DNA from: Candidatus Omnitrophota bacterium | GTDB taxonomy: Bacteria; Omnitrophota; Gorgyraeia; Tantalellales; Tantalellaceae | Assembly (NCBI GenBank): GCA_030631915.1 | Contig: DAOVKF010000113.1 | Location: forward strand, 1-5,077 | DNA: 5,077 nt | Reading direction: 5' to 3' | Part shown: one piece after another, positions 4,139 through 5,077 of the stretch | Layout: each line of letters opens with the position of its first letter | Numbering within the stretch: the stretch's first letter is position 1 | The notes under the pieces: generated by a model | Database searches by the model: none | The model's input: only the letters and a program-made list of their open reading frames with translations | What the model was told of the DNA's origin: nothing | Position numbers and translations under genes: made by a program

Positions 4139-5077
4139 AGCGAAAAAAGAGGGAGATACTGGCCGCATTGGCGGGCCAGCCCAATTCAGGCAAGTCCACT
4201 ATCTTTAATCTTCTTACAGGGGCAAGGCAGCACGTGGCTAATTACCCCGGGGTAACGGTCGAGAAAAAGATCGGCGCATTTACCTCAAACGGAGATAAGG
4301 TTGTGATAGTCGATCTGCCGGGGACGTACAGCCTGACTTCCTATACTCAGGAAGAACGCATAGCCAGGGATTTCCTTCTTCTCGAGAAACCCGAGGTCGT
4401 CATCGATGTGGTGGATGCCTCCAATCTGGAGCGGAGCCTTTATCTGGCGTTTCAGCTTATAGAGATGGGCCTGCCGCTGGTGCTTAACCTGAATATGGTC
4501 GATGTGGCCGGAAGGCGCGGTATGGAGATCGACATGAATGAACTTTCCCGCGCGCTCAATGTGCCGGTGGTCGGGACAATAGGTAATAAAGGCAGGGGAA
4601 AAGCGGAACTCAGGCAGGCGGTGCATGCAACATACAACAGGCATGATGTTGCGCCTTTTCGTCTTGATTATGGAGAAGCGCTTGAGTCGGTCCTGACCTG
4701 CCTGGAGGAAAAGTTGTCGGGATACATGCACCTGATGGAACACTGTTCCGCCCGGTGGCTTGCCGTAAAACTGATGGAAGGCGACTCGGAGGCCCGGAGA
4801 CTTGTGCGGCAGCACTACGGGGAAGACGCGGACCTTCTGCAGGAGGTCGATCGAAAAAGGGAAGAATTTCCGTCAAAGAATAAAAAAAGCCCCCAAAAAA
4901 TAATCGCGTGGATCCGGCATAAAACCGCTGAAAGGATTCTTGAGCAATGCGTCAGGAAGACAGGGACAGGGACCGGGACCGGAACACTTACCGACAGGGT
5001 AGATAAGATCGTCTGCAGCAGGATTTTTGGTCCTGTTATTCTGGTCGTGACGCTGTTCGTGCTGTATGAACTGTCGA
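4135..5077 (+). CDS. feoB: Ferrous iron transporter FeoB, N-terminal part; continues past the window end
   Basis: The reading frame is open from ATG 4135 to the window edge (314 codons), about 40-50% of a usual FeoB. FeoB is the inner-membrane Fe(II) importer with a cytoplasmic GTPase domain. G1 is GQPNSGKS (14-21); switch I is around NYPGVTVE (36-43) with T41; G3 is DLPGTYSL (60-67); G4 is NMVD (120-123, the FeoB form of NKxD); the G5 region is about VVGTIGNKGRG (145-155). The helical regulatory domain follows (about 175-270), then a linker, LTDRVDKIVCSRIFG (285-299), and the first hydrophobic residues of helix 1 (300 onward). The linker contains TGTGTGTGT (276-284), produced by a hexamer DNA repeat. 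GAGG (4121-4124) lies 10 bases upstream, and the start overlaps the feoA2 stop. Two FeoA proteins are encoded separately rather than fused. Confidence 0.95.
   Translation, partial: MKRKKREILAALAGQPNSGKSTIFNLLTGARQHVANYPGVTVEKKIGAFTSNGDKVVIVDLPGTYSLTSYTQEERIARDFLLLEKPEVVIDVVDASNLERSLYLAFQLIEMGLPLVLNLNMVDVAGRRGMEIDMNELSRALNVPVVGTIGNKGRGKAELRQAVHATYNRHDVAPFRLDYGEALESVLTCLEEKLSGYMHLMEHCSARWLAVKLMEGDSEARRLVRQHYGEDADLLQEVDRKREEFPSKNKKSPQKIIAWIRHKTAERILEQCVRKTGTGTGTGTLTDRVDKIVCSRIFGPVILVVTLFVLYELS
4960..4983 (+). repeat. Hexamer microrepeat ACAGGG/ACCGGG inside feoB
   Basis: Four consecutive 6-base units, ACAGGG, ACAGGG, ACCGGG and ACCGGA, encode (Thr-Gly)4 at residues 276-283, in the linker between the FeoB helical domain and the first membrane segment. 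The unit is nearly the same as that in the helicase repeat at 1999-2022 but is read in another frame (TG instead of DR). Confidence 0.65.

Noticed and set aside
3513..4199. Minus-strand open frame of 228 codons opposite the feoA genes
   Set aside because: It covers three genes with clear protein families in the other direction.
4494..4505. FeoB G4 motif reads NMVD rather than NKxD
   Set aside because: This is the normal form in FeoB proteins and not a defect.
4285..4815. Minus-strand open frame inside feoB
   Set aside because: The plus-strand FeoB G domain is unmistakable; the antisense frame is a shadow.
1..5077. CRISPR arrays, insertion sequences, riboswitches, toxin-antitoxin pairs
   Set aside because: No spaced direct repeats, transposase motifs, recognisable aptamer or paired small genes were seen on either strand.

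Overview
This 5.1 kb window looks like ordinary chromosomal DNA from a Gram-negative-type, probably anaerobic bacterium. The GC content is moderate, leading AGG/GGAGG ribosome binding sites are frequent, and the promoters have sigma70-like boxes. The gene set (DtxR-FeoA-FeoA-FeoB, a short holin-annotated membrane protein, a DinG/XPD helicase, and a REP-like GTCATTCCTGC hairpin) recalls groups such as Omnitrophota, Nitrospirota or Desulfobacterota. That placement is an inference from memory and is weak.

Left part (1-608): the 5' portion of a pabB-like gene (aminodeoxychorismate synthase component I) runs leftward off the window. A 105-bp divergent spacer separates it from a complete tRNA-Arg(ACG) gene with encoded CCA. 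The spacer holds a short palindromic hairpin and two convincing, physically overlapping promoters, one per direction.

Middle (609-2963): an 84-residue, two-helix membrane protein of the family usually labelled 'bacteriophage holin' is followed by a complete 663-residue Fe-S DNA helicase of the DinG/YoaA (XPD-like) family. All four cluster cysteines and all helicase motifs are present. No phage genes surround the holin-like gene.

Right part (2964-5077): a ferrous-iron uptake operon. A strong promoter (UP-like A/T tracts, TTGACA, 17-bp spacer, TGn-extended -10) drives a two-domain DtxR/MntR-family metal-dependent repressor. Two different FeoA genes follow, then feoB, which is cut by the window end after its G domain, helical domain and the beginning of the first membrane helix. 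The last three genes are tightly packed: 4 bp lie between the two feoA genes, and feoA2 and feoB share an ATGA overlap. Two 16-bp sites of the same form, GTTAG-N6-(C/G)TAAC, lie over the dtxR -10 box and directly before the first feoA start. They are good candidates for the operators through which the repressor controls itself and Fe(II) import.

No undescribed multi-gene system is evident. The most testable new points are the paired operators, the face-to-face promoters, and two AGGGAC-type hexamer repeats inside the helicase and feoB genes.
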